Shown one piece after another: positions 12,501 to 24,362 of a stretch of 64,000 bases of DNA (positions are counted from its first letter, which is position 1; the number at the start of each line of letters is the position of its first letter). The notes beneath the pieces were generated by a model that saw only the letters and a program-made list of their open reading frames with translations, had not been told where the DNA came from and did no database searches. Location: assembly GCA_028015205.1 (NCBI GenBank), contig CM051521.1, forward strand, positions 87,458,513-87,522,512. Direction: 5' to 3'. A program made the translations under genes and the position numbers. This stretch comes from Mytilisepta virgata (Eukaryota > Mollusca > Bivalvia > Mytilida > Mytilidae).

Positions 12501-12891
12501 CTTCAAAGACAATATGCTATAGAATGTTCAAAACAGATTTTTGTATGGAAAAATATCTTACAGTTTTACCATCATATTTATTATTTTCTTTGTGCAAATT
12601 TAGATGTGAAGCCATCGTTTACCCATAGAAACGGGGAGATGGAACAATACTCCTAGAAACGAGAGATTGTGTCCCAATTGTGACTCACGCGAAATTGGCG
12701 ATGAGTATCATTATATTTTTACATGTAAAGCTTTTAAGGTGGAACGTAAGAAATTTCTGCCGGATTATTGTCAACAAAATTATAACTCTATAAAATTTAA
12801 TAAGTTGTTCAATTCATCTGATCTTACGGTATTAGAAAATTTAGCAAAATTTATTAAAATTGTTTTATCAAAGGTCGCCCCTCCTGGTTAG
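9599..12891 (+). pseudogene. LINE ORF2: APE endonuclease + reverse transcriptase (broken)
   Basis: Endonuclease: LQILCLNVCGVKTRL at about 9617, then a deletion near 9715 that removes the expected catalytic E region; GNMNARTG (canonical GDFNAR) near 9967 and SVIDYAIS near 10230 follow. Reverse transcriptase: NYRPVTLLSCLGKIF near 11220, NQAGFRSGYSTNDH, CAFIDFEKAFDFVHR (motif A), MGFRQGENL then an in-frame TAA at 11622 where the family has a sense codon, and LYADDTILLSE (motif C) near 11755. The C-terminal Cys/His segment (CPNCDSREIGDEYHYIFTCK) lies near 12670. At least six stops or shifts break the frame. It would have nicked the target and reverse-transcribed the RNA. Confidence 0.85.
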
Positions 12892-13799
12892 ATTGTGTAT
12901 TGATTTGTCACATTATTGTTTACGCATGCACTGTATATTTTGTATTTATGTTGTATGTAATTTCTCTATAACATGTATGTTTATGAGAATAAAGTATTCA
13001 TTCGTATTCGTGTACAAATATTTTACATGCAGAATATTTCTCAATATAAAAATTATTATTAATGGCAATTATAAAAAAAATCATTACAAAATGTTTTTGG
13101 TCTAATTATATTTTAAATAAATAAATAATAAAAAATAATATATAACAACCTATACATATTAACCTTGAATATTTTACAATATATTTTTCAGTTTAATAAA
13201 TTAACTTTTTAAAAAATAAAAATTAACTTACATGTATAATGAATACAAATACATTGTAGTTTATTACATTAATCATATAAAAGCAGATGGTATTTTAATA
13301 GTTGACCTTTATAAAAAAAAAATCATATGTAACGTTCCTTACTTACAGGTAAATCCGAGTTAGATGTACAGATAAACAAATATTTGCCCTTCAGAGGTCC
13401 TCTTAATCGCTTGTCTAATTAGATGTTGTTTTAGTCCAGTTCATATCGGGGAACACACCGTCTAAGTCACATGTACATAATAACCAAACAATTGCTCATA
13501 TAAAAAAATGTACTACGACGATATAAATTAATACATGACATTTGTCAAAACCATCGCAAGATTTCAAGAATGACTTTAGATAATTTTTACAAATAAATTA
13601 AAGTTCAAATCTATTTTTAACTGGCAAATGTTGTATGCACGTAGAACGATCATTTAAATAAAGAAAATGTTACTTATAATAATTTTTTTTTTGATGAATT
13701 ACATTAATATAAAATATTATAAACTCAGCATTTTCAAATAGTTGACACTGTTGAAAGTTCGTTCCAGCAATCTTTTAATTCGAGTTCGAAATATGCTCT

Positions 13800-14015
13800 G
13801 ATTTGAATTCACACGTTTTAATATTTGTCTCCACCACTGAAATCTCATACACGTTACACGATTCAAATTGCACATTTATAACGACACGCAGACCATACGA
13901 TTCGAACCTTGCACGCACACGATTCACACGTTACACGCAAACGTTTCGCACGTTACACGATATTTTTGGTGATTTACACGCTCAACCAAGTGTATAAGGT
14001 GCACATTCACAGTGC
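13800..14015. repeat. CACGTTACACG-rich repeat, right block
   Basis: Repeated CACACG, GTTACACG and ACACGATTC motifs, sharing an identical 27-bp stretch with the 7.4-kb block. Apparent ORFs at 13803-14091 are translations of the repeat. Confidence 0.6.
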
Positions 14016-14287
14016 TACAGCTCGTAAACAGTATTATTTCTTTCAATTTGAGAAAAGAGTTAAACAAATCGACCAGTATCTGTCGTTTTGACCAGCATTT
14101 TGCTATTACTCCATGATCAGACGATTATTTACAATATGGCGGAAGTGACTAGGTGAGGCTCACGAGAAGGCAAATAGAATGCTGCAAATTATGTTTTAAT
14201 TAATGGAGACTTACTGTTTTACCCTGTTTCTTATTATTACTAAGTCTACCAAACAATGTTTGGAGGATTATTGTTCTTACTCCGTTT

Positions 14288-14288
14288 C

Positions 14289-14327
<39 letters not shown>

Positions 14328-14328
14328 C
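14288..14328. repeat. (TTA)n microsatellite
   Basis: About 12 uninterrupted TTA/ATT units directly before a SINE tail fragment (TTTAACGTCCAGTGG at 14351). Confidence 0.9.
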
Positions 14329-14634
14329 AGACATGGATGAATGAATTAGTGTTTAACGTCCAGTGGTAGTCCAATCTTGATGAAACTTCATAGGAACTTA
14401 GGCACCATGTCGAGATGTTCAATCAGGTCTTGAAAGTTAGTTCTCGCATACTGTTTTTTTTATGGTTTCAATATTTTACACAAATATAGACCCATGTTTG
14501 TTGTTTCTCCAAATGACACCCACTTCAAGATTGGGACATTTAAAAGTATACAGGGATCAAAAGAGGTAGGGGTTTCATTTGGGGAAACAATGTTTAGTTA
14601 TTGATTGATAATGTTACTCAACTCGTAAAGTTCT

Positions 14635-16390
14635 CTTATAAACCCATTGTAATGAGAAGACACATTCATGCCCCGCCACATAAAAATAGATTTGTTCTTG
14701 TAAATCTGAAACTATTGAAATACCCACCGTATTACTATACATATTCTTACTCCTTATTGGGAGGTGAACTGATTGATGTATTTGGGGGTCCCTAGGGGGT
14801 ATGCCCCATCCCCTCAAAATAGATTTGTTTTTAATTTGGAAACCCTTTAGATCCCCACCTTATACATGTAACCATATATCTTCTTACTCTTTACGTGAAG
14901 ATTCATTCATAGGTGTAAAAGGGGGTCCCTATGGTAGACCCCACTTCTCAAAAAAGATTTATATTTGTAATTGTGAAACCTTTGAGGTCCCAACTGTATA
15001 CCCATACATATTCTTGCTCCTTATTGGAAGATGCATTCATTGATGTATAGGTGATCCCTAGGGATATGGCCCACCCGTCAAAATAGAATTGTCCTTGTAC
15101 TTTTGAAGCTTTGAGATCTCCACCATTGGCCTATAACCAAATATATTTTTGACATATAAGAGGTTCCTACGGGGTATGCCCCGCTCCCTAAAAAGGATCT
15201 TATTTGGAATTTTGAAACCTATAATCATATATTTTCATTCTCCTTATCGGAAGAAACATTCTTTGCATACACGTATATGGGAGAGTCTCTAGGGAGGTAT
15301 GCCCGCCCCTCAAAATAAATTTCTATTTTCAATTTGAAACCTTTGATATCCTCACCCTATACCAATATATATTCTTACTCCTCATGGGAACATACATTCA
15401 TTGACATACATGAGGGATCTAAGGGGATATGCCCTGTCCCCAAACTAGATTTGTTTTTATAATTTTGAAATCATTGAGATACCCACCATATAACCATATA
15501 TTTTTTTACTTCTTATGGGAAGATTCATTCGTTGATTTATATGGGGGTCCCTTGGGGGTATGACTCGCCCGCCGAAAATAGATTTGCATTTGTAATTTTG
15601 AAACCTTTAAGATCCCCACCCTATAATCATATATAATTTAACTCATTGGAAAATACATTCATAGTATGGTGGGTTCCTAGGGGGTTATACCTGCCCCCTC
15701 AAAATAGATTTGTATTTGTATTTTGAAACCTTTGAGATCCCCACCCATTAACCATATATAATATAACTTATTGGAAAATATATTCATTGACATATATGGT
15801 GGCGGGGCGTGTTCGACTCGATCTTAATTGACAGGTATTGTCAATTTTTCTACGAAGGTCGATGGTTCTCTCTGGGTACTCCGGCTTCCTCCACCAATAA
15901 AAACTGGCCGCAGCGAAATAGACAAATGTGCTGAAAACAGCGTAAAACCGCAATTTAGTAAACAAACATTGACATATATCGGGGGTCCTGAGAGGAGTAT
16001 GCCCTGCACCCGAAATAGAGTTGTATCTGTAATTTTAAAACCATTATAAAACAACCATATTACCATATAATATATTCTTACTCATAATTGGACGATGCAT
16101 TCATTGATGTATATGAGGGTTCAAAACAGAATCGTCCTTGTAATTTTGAACCTTTGAGATCCCGACCCTATAATCATATATATTCTTGATCCTTATTGGA
16201 AGATACTTTCGATGATGTTTATTTGGTCGCAAGGGTGTATGCACCACCCCTCAAAATAGATTTGGTTTTGTAATTTTCAAACCTTCGAGATCCACACGAA
16301 ATAACCATACATATTTCTACTCCTTATTGGAAGATGCATTTATTGATGTATATTGGAGGTCTACATCCCTCAAATTTCACCATCATATCT
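14635..16390. repeat. Tandem array of ~125-135 bp units (about 13 copies)
   Basis: Each unit has the order CATTCATTGATGTATAT, GGGGGTCCCTAGGGGGTATG, CCCCTCAAAATAGATTTG, TAATTTTGAAACCTTTGAGA, TCCCCACC, ATAACCATATATATTC and CTCCTTATTGGAAGATG. Units are 10-25% divergent with small deletions, so the array is old. The ORFs here are repeat translations. Confidence 0.85.
15805..15972 (+). mobile_element. 5'-truncated SINE, family 2, inside the tandem array
   Basis: TCAATTTTTCTACGAAGGTC, GGGTACTCCGGCTTCCTCCA and CCAATAAAAACTGGCCGC match the 3' body of the full SINE at 52.83-53.07 kb; the tail is GTAAACAAACA. The tRNA-like head is missing. Array sequence resumes immediately after, so the insertion post-dates the array. 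Confidence 0.75.
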
Positions 16391-16559
16391 TATTTTACTT
16401 GAAACATTTTTTACTTTAACTGAATATGGTATATTTTCAGGGGCAGTAGAAGGATTAAAAACTTTCCCAAATAATAGAGATTGCACAGGTTCATATTTTG
16501 TTTTGTTTGAAAAAGTTCTTGTACAAGAAAATCACATGGTATATCAGTAGAAAACAGAT

Positions 16560-16775
16560 TTCAGATTTCGGTACCCATAAAACCGGTTTAATCCCACAAC
16601 TAATAAGTGTCTGTACCAAGACAGACTATCCTGATTGTCTGTTGTGTTCATGTTTGTGTTTTATCTTATTTTTTGTCCGGCGTTCTGTCAGTTGGGTTGC
16701 TTTGATTTATTGGCATGTCACTGTTGACCTTTCCTGTTATCAATTTTTTTTGTTTATTCAGATAAGTTGAAAGAA
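16560..16775 (+). repeat. GTCTGTACCAAG repeat, copy 2
   Basis: AGTGTCTGTACCAAGACAGA, TATCCTGATTGTCTGTTGTG, GCATGTCACTGTTGACCTTT: same family as 3335-3610 and, inverted, 23380-23570. It fills the point where duplication copy 2 has a different insertion. Confidence 0.7.
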
Positions 16776-17434
16776 TTTATTTCATTATTATATACATATA
16801 TATGCATCAACTGAATGAAATAAAAAGAATTGACCCATGGGCCCCAAGAGGGGGTAAATATTTTTTTCATGGGTTCCATAAAGGGAAGGTTTTTTTAATT
16901 GAAATTAAGTAAATAATGCCAATGATAATATCAGGTAAGATGAAATTATGAAAAGCAGCTCAAAAGACACAGTTTCGTTTACTTTGGGAGAAGAAAAATA
17001 CATGTAGATGTGGGCGTTTTGGAGACTATAAGTATCAGTTCTCTTGTACAAAAGTACTCGTTTTATGATTATTATTGTTATTATTCCCCACATAAATTTG
17101 TCCGAACCCTTCAGAGGATAGTGATAGTCAATATTTATAGATGTCCAATCATGTCATGGAATTTTAAAATTTCTATTGTTGCTATTAAAACAGCCAAAAT
17201 GTAAAATATTTCCACGAACTTTAGATACCTAGTTGTCATAAACCGTTTATTCGATGATTTCAATATTTTATACATATAAAAGCTCCATGTTTGTTGTTTC
17301 TCCATATGTCACCCACTTCAACATTGGGGGTTTAAAGGTATGTTTAAGAGGGATCAAAAGAGGTAGGGTTTCAATAGGAACATATGGGGAAATGTTTAGC
17401 TATTGATTGATAATGTTACTCAACTTGTAACATT

Positions 17435-18225
17435 CTCTTACAAACCTATTGATGTGTATTGGAGGGTTCCCTAAGAGATATGCCCAGCCCACTAAAAATA
17501 TATTTTTTGTAATTTTGAAATCTTTGAGATCCCCACCATATAACCTTAAATATTCTTACTCCTTATTGGAAGATGTATTCATTGATGTACAGGTACATTG
17601 GGGTCCCTAAGTGGTATGCCCCGCCCCCTCAAAAAAGCCTTTGCTTTGTAATTTTGAAACCTTTCAGATATAATCATAAATATTCTTGCTCCGAATTCAT
17701 TGATGTACATGTATATAGGGGTCCCAAGGGAGGTATGCCCGATCCTCAAAATATATTTGTCTTTGTAATTTTGAAACCTTTGAGACCCTATACCAAATAC
17801 ATTGAACTCCTTATTGGAAGATGTATTAACTGATGTATATTAAGGGGCTCCCAAGGGTTTATGCCTGCCCCTCAAGATAGTTTTTACTTTGTTATTTTGA
17901 AATCTTTGCATTCCCCTCTCCATATCAATATATATTCTTGCTACTTCTTAGTAGATGCATTCGATGGTCGTATATGGGGGTCACAAAGGTATATACCGCA
18001 CCCCCTTAAAATAGATTTGTCTTTGTAATTTTTAAACCTTTGCGTTCCCTCCCTATAACTATATATATTCTTTCTCCTGATATGATTTGGCTTTGTGATT
18101 TTGAATCTTTTGAGATCCCCACCATATAATCATATATATTCTTACTTCTTATTGGAAGAGGATTTCATTGATGTGTGTGGGGGTCTAAAGGGGGTAGGCC
18201 TCCATTCCCTCAAAATTACATGATC
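17435..18225. repeat. Tandem array of ~130-bp units (about 6 copies)
   Basis: Same unit as the 14.6-16.4 kb array, with fewer copies. Some units (17690-17860) match each other better than those of the other array, suggesting local amplification after the duplication. Confidence 0.8.
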
Positions 18226-18411
18226 ATATCTTATTTTATTTGAAACATTTTTTACTTAAACTAAATATGATATGTTTTTAGGGGCGGGCAGTTAAATGGG
18301 TTAAAAACTTTTTTTAAAATAATAGTGATTCCACAGGTTCATATCTTGTTTTGTTTAAAAAAAACAGGTTTTTACTTGTACAAGAAAATCATATGGTATA
18401 TTAAGAGTAAA

Positions 18412-19440
18412 TAAATTGCTTCGCTGAGCGCAGTGGATACGACCGCAGAGGTCCAACCCTGAACAGTTGGGGCAAAAATGGACACAATATTCACGCTTGA
18501 TACAGGTCTGAATTTGGATTGTAATTAAATATTTGACACATGATAGGTTTCTGACACAGAATAACTGTAGTCAAAGAACTTAGAATTGGACATATGATTT
18601 GAATTTATATTCAATTTTTTGCTTTTTGTGCAATACAATATGCTGTTGCGAATTGACCCCTCCCCCCCAAAAAAAATAAAATTTAACCCATTTTTTTGCT
18701 TTTTTGCAATACACTATGCTGTTGCGTACTGACCCCCCCAAAAATCATTGTACCCCCCTCCCCACCCTTTGTTTTGCAAAATAAAATTTTGAAGACATTT
18801 TCTTTTTAATTTCTGAAATCTGAAATGAGAAAAAATTGCCCCCCACAATTTCTTATTTACACCCCCCCCCCCCTCTTTCCCTTTTTCCAAAAAAAAATTC
18901 TTTCCCTCAAGATATGGTCATAATCCCTATTCAAATTTCTCATGGAGTTTGCAAACATAATTACCCATTTAAATATATCATAAAAGTCTTAAAATAGAAA
19001 ATGACATATGAACAAAATTAATATTAATTAATAGTTACTTCTAAAAATAAACTGACATCTATAAATCACCCCAAGACAATCTACATTTCTTTCTACATAA
19101 TTTACAAGCAGTGTGAGGGAGGTAATTGAATCATACACAACATTTTACTTTAAGTGTGTTTAGATTACCTCCCTTACACCAAGATAATAACCAAACAAGA
19201 AAAATGCTTATTGGGCTCTTTGTGGAACCTAATTCTTAAACTGTTGAGACCAAAACTCCCAAAATCAATCCCAACCTTCCTTTTGTGGTCATAAACCTTG
19301 TGTTTAAATTTCATAGATTTCTATTAACTTATACTAAAGTTATAGTGCGAAAACCAAATGTCTTCGGACGACGACGACGACGACGACGACGCCAACGTCA
19401 TACTAATATACGACCGCAAAAATTTTGCGGTCGTATAAAA
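18412..19440. mobile_element. ACGACCGC hairpin-ended element, copy 1
   Basis: Starts TGCTTCGCTGAGCGCAGTGG then ATACGACCGCAGAGG; ends after a (GAC)n run with the perfect hairpin ATACGACCGCAAAA / TTTTGCGGTCGTAT (19409-19436). A related element with the same ends lies at 53415-54658. The interior is A/T- and C-run-rich and non-coding. Family not identified. Confidence 0.65.
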
Positions 19441-19934
19441 ACAAACTTTAGATAATAGGGATTGCACAATAGTTTGAAAGAATTAATTTTATTCATTTAT
19501 TATATACATATATATGCATTAACTGAATGAAACAAAAAAAGATGTGGCACTAAATCTAAAGGTATTTGAAATAGATATTGCACAATAAGGTGAAAGACTG
19601 GTGTGTACATTAAACAAGATACAATGTATGCTATTTCATTTACTCGCATATTCACTAATTGCATGAAGATAAAAGAAGTGACCCATGGGTAAACCAAGAG
19701 GGGGCAAATATTTTGTCGTGTGGGTTCTAGAAGGGGATTGTTATTTTTTGAAAAATTGAAATGAAGTAAATAATGTCAATTATGATATCAGGTAAGATGA
19801 ACTTGATTATGAAAAGCATCACTTCGGGAGAAGAAACATAGCAGTGGATGTTTGGGAGACTTTAAATATCAGTTCACTGATGCAGGATTACTAGTTACAC
19901 ATGCAAAATTGGCGTTATTTCAATGAAATATGTG

Positions 19935-20212
19935 ATAAGATATGAATATGAACCCTGTCTTGTACTAGACAGCCACGATGAGTGCTAGATAGCGAGGTAA
20001 ATGTAACAGTTGGGAGGAAGATCCCACCAACACCCTGACTCCGGGCCGACCAGTCCTTTGCTTTTACTCCTAGATACCACGTGTGTTTGGCGGAGAAGCA
20101 GCAATTTAAAATCCAATTTTAATGTCTTTGGTTTGACCCGGCTGTGAATCGAACCCGTGATCTTCCGCACTCGAGGCGATCACGCTACCACGAGGCCACC
20201 TTGGCGGTCAAA
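19935..20212 (-). mobile_element. tRNA-derived SINE, family 1, copy 2
   Basis: Minus-strand A-box-like TGGCCTCGTGG near the right end and B box GTTCGATTC, then the shared body GCTTCTCCGCCAA and CCTAGATAC/GAGTAAAAG segments as in the 475-825 copy. Sits about 0.6 kb downstream (gene sense) of gene A exon 2, in the same orientation as the gene. Confidence 0.75.
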
Positions 20213-20843
20213 AATGAAGAGAACTTGTTTGTTTGGCATATGTTAAAAAGTCTATATGCAAATTAATATATCATATTGTATGTAATATGAAATGATATAG
20301 TCTGCATAATTCCAATGCACTAAGAAATTTAAAATAAAAAATCCGTTATGCATACATTGTACCTCTGTCATCGTCTTGAATTAACATTTTATTAATTTGT
20401 CTCTTGCATGAGAATAGAATGTGCATATTTCGCCGAATGACCAAAATTGTTAACATGAGAAACATTAACTCGAAAGTAATCTATTTATAAGGTCCAAATT
20501 GCTCTATAAAACATTCCCAGTGGTTCTTCATACAGGCCTTCAATTTAAACCAATACTACTGCCAGTCTTTCTTTTTAAGGTCAAAGTTGTCGGCATACAT
20601 GTACATTGTACCTCGCGATTACTATTAGACCCACATCGGATAGGATCCCGAACTTGTTAATTAACAGTAATGATTTATTAAACGGAAAATTGGACAAAGA
20701 ATAGGTGAAATTTTGAAAATACACATCAGCCTTAAACATGTAAGATGTGAATTTAAATTCTGTGTTCTGTTAATTTTAAGTGATTGTGGCCAAAGGAGCG
20801 GAATTATTTTTTAATTTTACTAGTGTTATAAATAAGTACGAAC

Positions 20844-21089
20844 CTGGGTTGCATTCATACGTTACGAACATAGGACGTGGTATCCGTGGACAAAATGTAA
20901 AATCATCTCTATTCAAAGTGCAGTTCTTCTTGCCATTACAATTTTGTGTTACAATCTTAGAACCTTTCTCACATCCGTAATGATTACACGTGGAAACTTC
21001 ATTGTTGAATGATACAGCATCTATTCTAATTCTTTTTCCAATAGCACACTGTATTGATTCTGACGGTTTACCACACCAGAGAGTTTGGT
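20844..21089 (-). CDS. Gene A exon 2: SUEL-type (galactose-binding) lectin domain
   Basis: An 82-codon exon between TTTTAG and G|GTTCGT, phase 1 at both ends. It carries the SUEL signature: LWCG near the start, then IQCAIGKRIRIDAVSF (short cysteine strand and hydrophobic strand), then a cysteine-rich middle with KIVTQNCNGKKNCTL and a closing MFVTYEC. About 80-85 residues with paired cysteines is the usual size of this domain, known from sea-urchin egg lectin, rhamnose-binding lectins and latrophilins. In gene A it is the first extracellular module after the signal peptide. The domain call is strong; the sugar specificity cannot be told. Confidence 0.88.
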
Positions 21090-21568
21090 CTAAAATATAT
21101 CAAAAGACAATGAAGCAAAACCCTTCTGCACAATGTTGAGATGCATGTGACAGTGAGTTTCTCAACAAATAAAAAATAACTGTCACACACACACAATGGT
21201 AAAAAACTACACTTTGAAATACAAATGTACCAATGATTTATGTAGATTTTTCATTTTGTTAAGTCCATGCCCAAATTAAGAAGACGTCACGTGACTTTTG
21301 CATCCCGTTCAGTGACCTGCCTGATTTGCAATCTGTATAGAAAAAAATCCTAAATAATTTATTATAATAATTAGAATTGTAACAGACAATTTGATTGGTT
21401 GTTAATGGTTGAGGAAGTTACATTATATCGCATAATCAACTTTGGGTACTGTGACGTCACCAACGTATTAATTCGTTGTTCCGCGATTTAAATATTGCTG
21501 GGTTAAATAAGTTATTCAAATGATTCTACCTGCAATTTTTGATAATTTGCTAGAAAATTAGATTATAA

Positions 21569-21717
21569 GAATTGTTATAACTTTTGGAACAGATTATACT
21601 TGTATAACCTACAATTTACGCTTAAACATAAACCGCTTCGCGGTTTCCGAAGCTTAAACTGCCTCAAAGTACAATGTAGGTTACACCGTACAACCTGTTC
21701 CAAAATTGAAAACAATC
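21569..21717. repeat. Hairpin MITE
   Basis: Arms 21569-21620 and 21668-21717 pair (GAATTGTTATAACTTTTGGA against AAAATTGAAAACAATC; ATAACCTACAATTTA against ATGTAGGTTA). The centre has its own stem, AAACCGCTTCGCGGTTT. Confidence 0.65.
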
Positions 21718-22261
21718 CTTAAATAATTTTTTTAAAAAGGATTAGAGATTAATTTTACCTACAGCTGTAACATAGTTAAAGTTTAATGCAAGCCTGGCAT
21801 AAGGCTGGCAAGAATAGTGCTTAAAATAATGGCAACAGTAGGTAGCTACATGTGGTAAGTCAAATCGCTCCCAATCGTTGACCACTAGCTACATTTTTTG
21901 TATCTACATGTAGCTAAATAACTCCAAAAATTAACTATATATATTATTCATTTGAACCTTATAAATATTTGAAAGCGATAAAATTAACAAAACGAAAAGT
22001 ACATGAATTTATAAAAATCGAAGTTTGAATATCAGGAATTTTCTTGTAACTTTGTGAAAAGTTGATACCTGTAGGCTATATTGTTTGTTAATTAGATACA
22101 TAATTCATAGATATCCATGTTTAGGTTAATCATTATCATCTGACAAGTACAGACTATCCTAATACATGTATAATGTTATATCATACATGTATATTTACAG
22201 TAAAATACATATATTTTTAATATGCATTATACATGATTTTGCAAGACCTGTATCTCCTACC

Positions 22262-22490
22262 TTATATCGCACCCCTACTCGAAACAATTTTATTCTGTTC
22301 AGAGTTCTTATATGATATAAAGAATAATCACATGATAATCCATGGTTAAACCTATATCACATGCTATATCAACCCTCGACCAATATCACACCTCTGGCCA
22401 AACAAGCTCGGGTGATATTTGGTACTCGGGTTGATATAGCATGTGATATAGGTTTGACCCTGTATTATTCTCCATATATAATTCACCCTG
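22262..22490. repeat. Palindromic repeat of the TATATCAACCCTCGACC family, copy 1
   Basis: AACCTATATCACATGCTATA and TCAACCC pair with GGTTGATATAGCATGTGATA and TAGGTT around a CTCGACCAATATCAC centre. A second copy with the same leader (TATATCGCACCCCTACTCG) lies at 45632-45825. Confidence 0.75.
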
Positions 22491-23379
22491 AATGCCTTGT
22501 GGTAATGGGTAAATCCTGTTACGTTACATAAACTTTTGATTATAAAAACCTGTTTAATGTTTACGGACAAGGTACACGAAAATTACCGTACGAAAACACT
22601 TTATGATTTATACGGAATACCGTAATGACGAAGCAGGCAGTGATTGGGACGAGTTGCTATTGGACATTTTATAAACATTTAACAGAACTATTATATTTGT
22701 ACAATTGTGAATCATGTTGGTTATTTTGAACATAAAATTTAACAACACATCTACATCTTCCATTTTGAATAATTCACCGTGTACTAATCCTGCTACGAAT
22801 ACTTTACTACAAAATCGTTTGCATTATTTTAAATAATTATTTATTTTTAAATATTTATCTTAGACCAAATCTCTTAAACTTAAATCATTTTTCCCTGTCA
22901 ACATTGTTATTCATCCTGATCAGTTTGAGATATATTTACTTAAGATCAAACGATAGTATTACATTCTTGGAAAGGAGCTTGAGCTTGTTTTATTCCCGCA
23001 TGATAAAACAATTTCACAAAAATTGGTGTACCGAGAATAATAAGTGTTTCAAAGTATATACTAATATATTATAAGTATAAATATCTATTGAATTTATCAA
23101 ATTTAGAATTATCATTTTTTTGCAAAGTGTTTACGTAAGACTGGAGTATAATACAAGTACCTTTTACCTTTTTGTATTACCGAATATTGACATTTTACTT
23201 TACTCTATTAACCATTGTCTTAAAACAATAGAACTGATTGTCTATTTAATATAACCGGAAGTGCCTGAAAACAGGGCATTTATGGAGGGCTATTAAAGAA
23301 AATGCAGGGATTATTACAGGGCCAATGCAGGATTTCAACTCACAGTCAATGCACCCATTTTGTAGCAGCTTATCAATTG

Positions 23380-23570
23380 AGTTGCATAGGTTTTACAACA
23401 GTAAACAACAATATGGATAACAGGAAAGGTCAACAATGACATACCAACCAATCAATCTGATATCACAAAACACAAACATTAACAGAACAGAGAGTCAGGA
23501 TAGTCCGACTTGGTATAGACACTGAAGAGTGGTGGGGTAAAACCGGTTTTATTGGTACCAAAAACTCCCC
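23380..23570 (-). repeat. GTCTGTACCAAG repeat, copy 3 (inverted)
   Basis: Reverse complement of the 16.6-kb copy: AACAGGAAAGGTCAACAATG, ACAGAGAGTCAGGATAGTCC, CTTGGTATAGACACT. Followed by a short (TCTA)n run. Confidence 0.7.
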
Positions 23571-24058
23571 TTATCTATCTATCTATCTATGTATAAACCA
23601 CACTATAAAAACCAATACATTATGATTACCAACAATGTGACTGGTTGCTAGAACTGCAAAATTAGACTGGACGGCACATAATTTAGGGTTACAATATTCT
23701 CGTTTAACTGTAAAACTAGCTAGGGCTCTCAACGTTCGGATACTCTCGCTCTACAAAATGGAAAAGGATGAAATAACACTCCCATAAAGGATTTAATGCA
23801 ATCTCATCATATAGTTCAATAGAAATCGGCGGTATTCGTGAGAGCCCAGTATGAATTTAAAGTCAAGTTATTTGGATAAATATAAATTTTTACAGAATTG
23901 CACATAATTTCATATTTGTAGCCCACATAATTTCATATTTGTAGCCCTTACTGTGAACAGATCTTAAGTGACTACAAGTTTCCGTGCATTATTAGCGAAA
24001 CATTTGCATTTATTCACGATCTTATATGTACAATATAAACAAGGGTGGGAAAGCCCGT

Positions 24059-24312
24059 TCATGATAAGTGCTTTTCTGGAATCCGGGTATTTAGCAAAAA
24101 TATGTTGGTATCTATTATTAAACTTGTAAAATCTATAAATCTGTAATAGAGTTTTTTAGTAATCATATGTTTTCGCTCGTTAAAATCTTCTAACTTTGAG
24201 CTTATTTGTGCAAATGGTACCAGTTGTGATATAAACACTCCATTAGACGGTGCGATAGGCATGACGTCTCCGTCAAGAAAGGGGAAGTTAGTAATTGGAA
24301 CATTAAAATCGT
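24059..24312 (-). pseudogene. Reverse-transcriptase element relic, C-terminal part
   Basis: Minus-strand frame DFNVPITNFPFLDGDV, then SNGVFISQLVPFAQ and LEDFNERKHMITKKLYYRF. I recall this pattern (xNFPFL..., xYGVYISQLIRYxx, LTKKLL) as a segment just after the YIDD motif of a Penelope-like or related RT widespread in marine invertebrates. The upstream part of the same kind of element appears at 25871-26110. Truncated and non-functional. Family assignment is by memory and moderate. Confidence 0.55.
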
Positions 24313-24362
24313 AATTTTAGTAAGTACATGTATCTCTCCATTTTCAATATTTATAGTAAGAT

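Larger units (their letters stand above)
8250..13010 (+). mobile_element. Degenerate LINE (non-LTR retrotransposon) in gene A intron 2
   Basis: Two ORF regions on the plus strand, antisense to gene A: an ORF1 nucleic-acid-binding protein (8290-9505) and an endonuclease-reverse transcriptase ORF2 (about 9599-12891). Multiple frameshifts and stops show that it is dead. The 3' end is probably near 13000, where AATAAAG is followed by a short ATTCGT-type tail (GTATTCATTCGTATTCG). The 5' end is uncertain. From the L1-type ORF1, APE-type endonuclease and C-terminal Cys/His segment I would place it near the L1/Tx1 or a related clade, with low certainty on clade. Confidence 0.85.
14448..17075. repeat. 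Segmental duplication, copy 1
   Basis: Begins with TTCAATATTTTACACAAATA and CATGTTTGTTGTTTCTCC, continues into a ~130-bp tandem array, a GGGGCAGTAGAAGG.. segment, then TATACATATATATGCAT and CCATGGGCCCCAAGAGGGGG blocks. The same order recurs at 17240-19890. Copy 1 carries its own insertion at about 16560-16775 that copy 2 lacks. Confidence 0.75.
17240..19890. repeat. Segmental duplication, copy 2
   Basis: Repeats the order of 14448-17075: leader with CATGTTTGTTGTTTCTCC, tandem array (17435-18225), GGGGCGGGCAGTTAAATG segment, then the TATACATATATATGCAT and CCATGGGTAAACCAAGAGGG blocks. It is interrupted by the ACGACCGC element at 18412-19440. Confidence 0.75.

Noticed and set aside
14601..18225. 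ORFs of 60-86 codons in the ~130-bp array
   Set aside because: Repeat translations broken at every unit length change.
20780..20980. Plus-strand ORF of 66 codons
   Set aside because: Antisense to the SUEL exon of gene A, which has domain motifs and splice sites.
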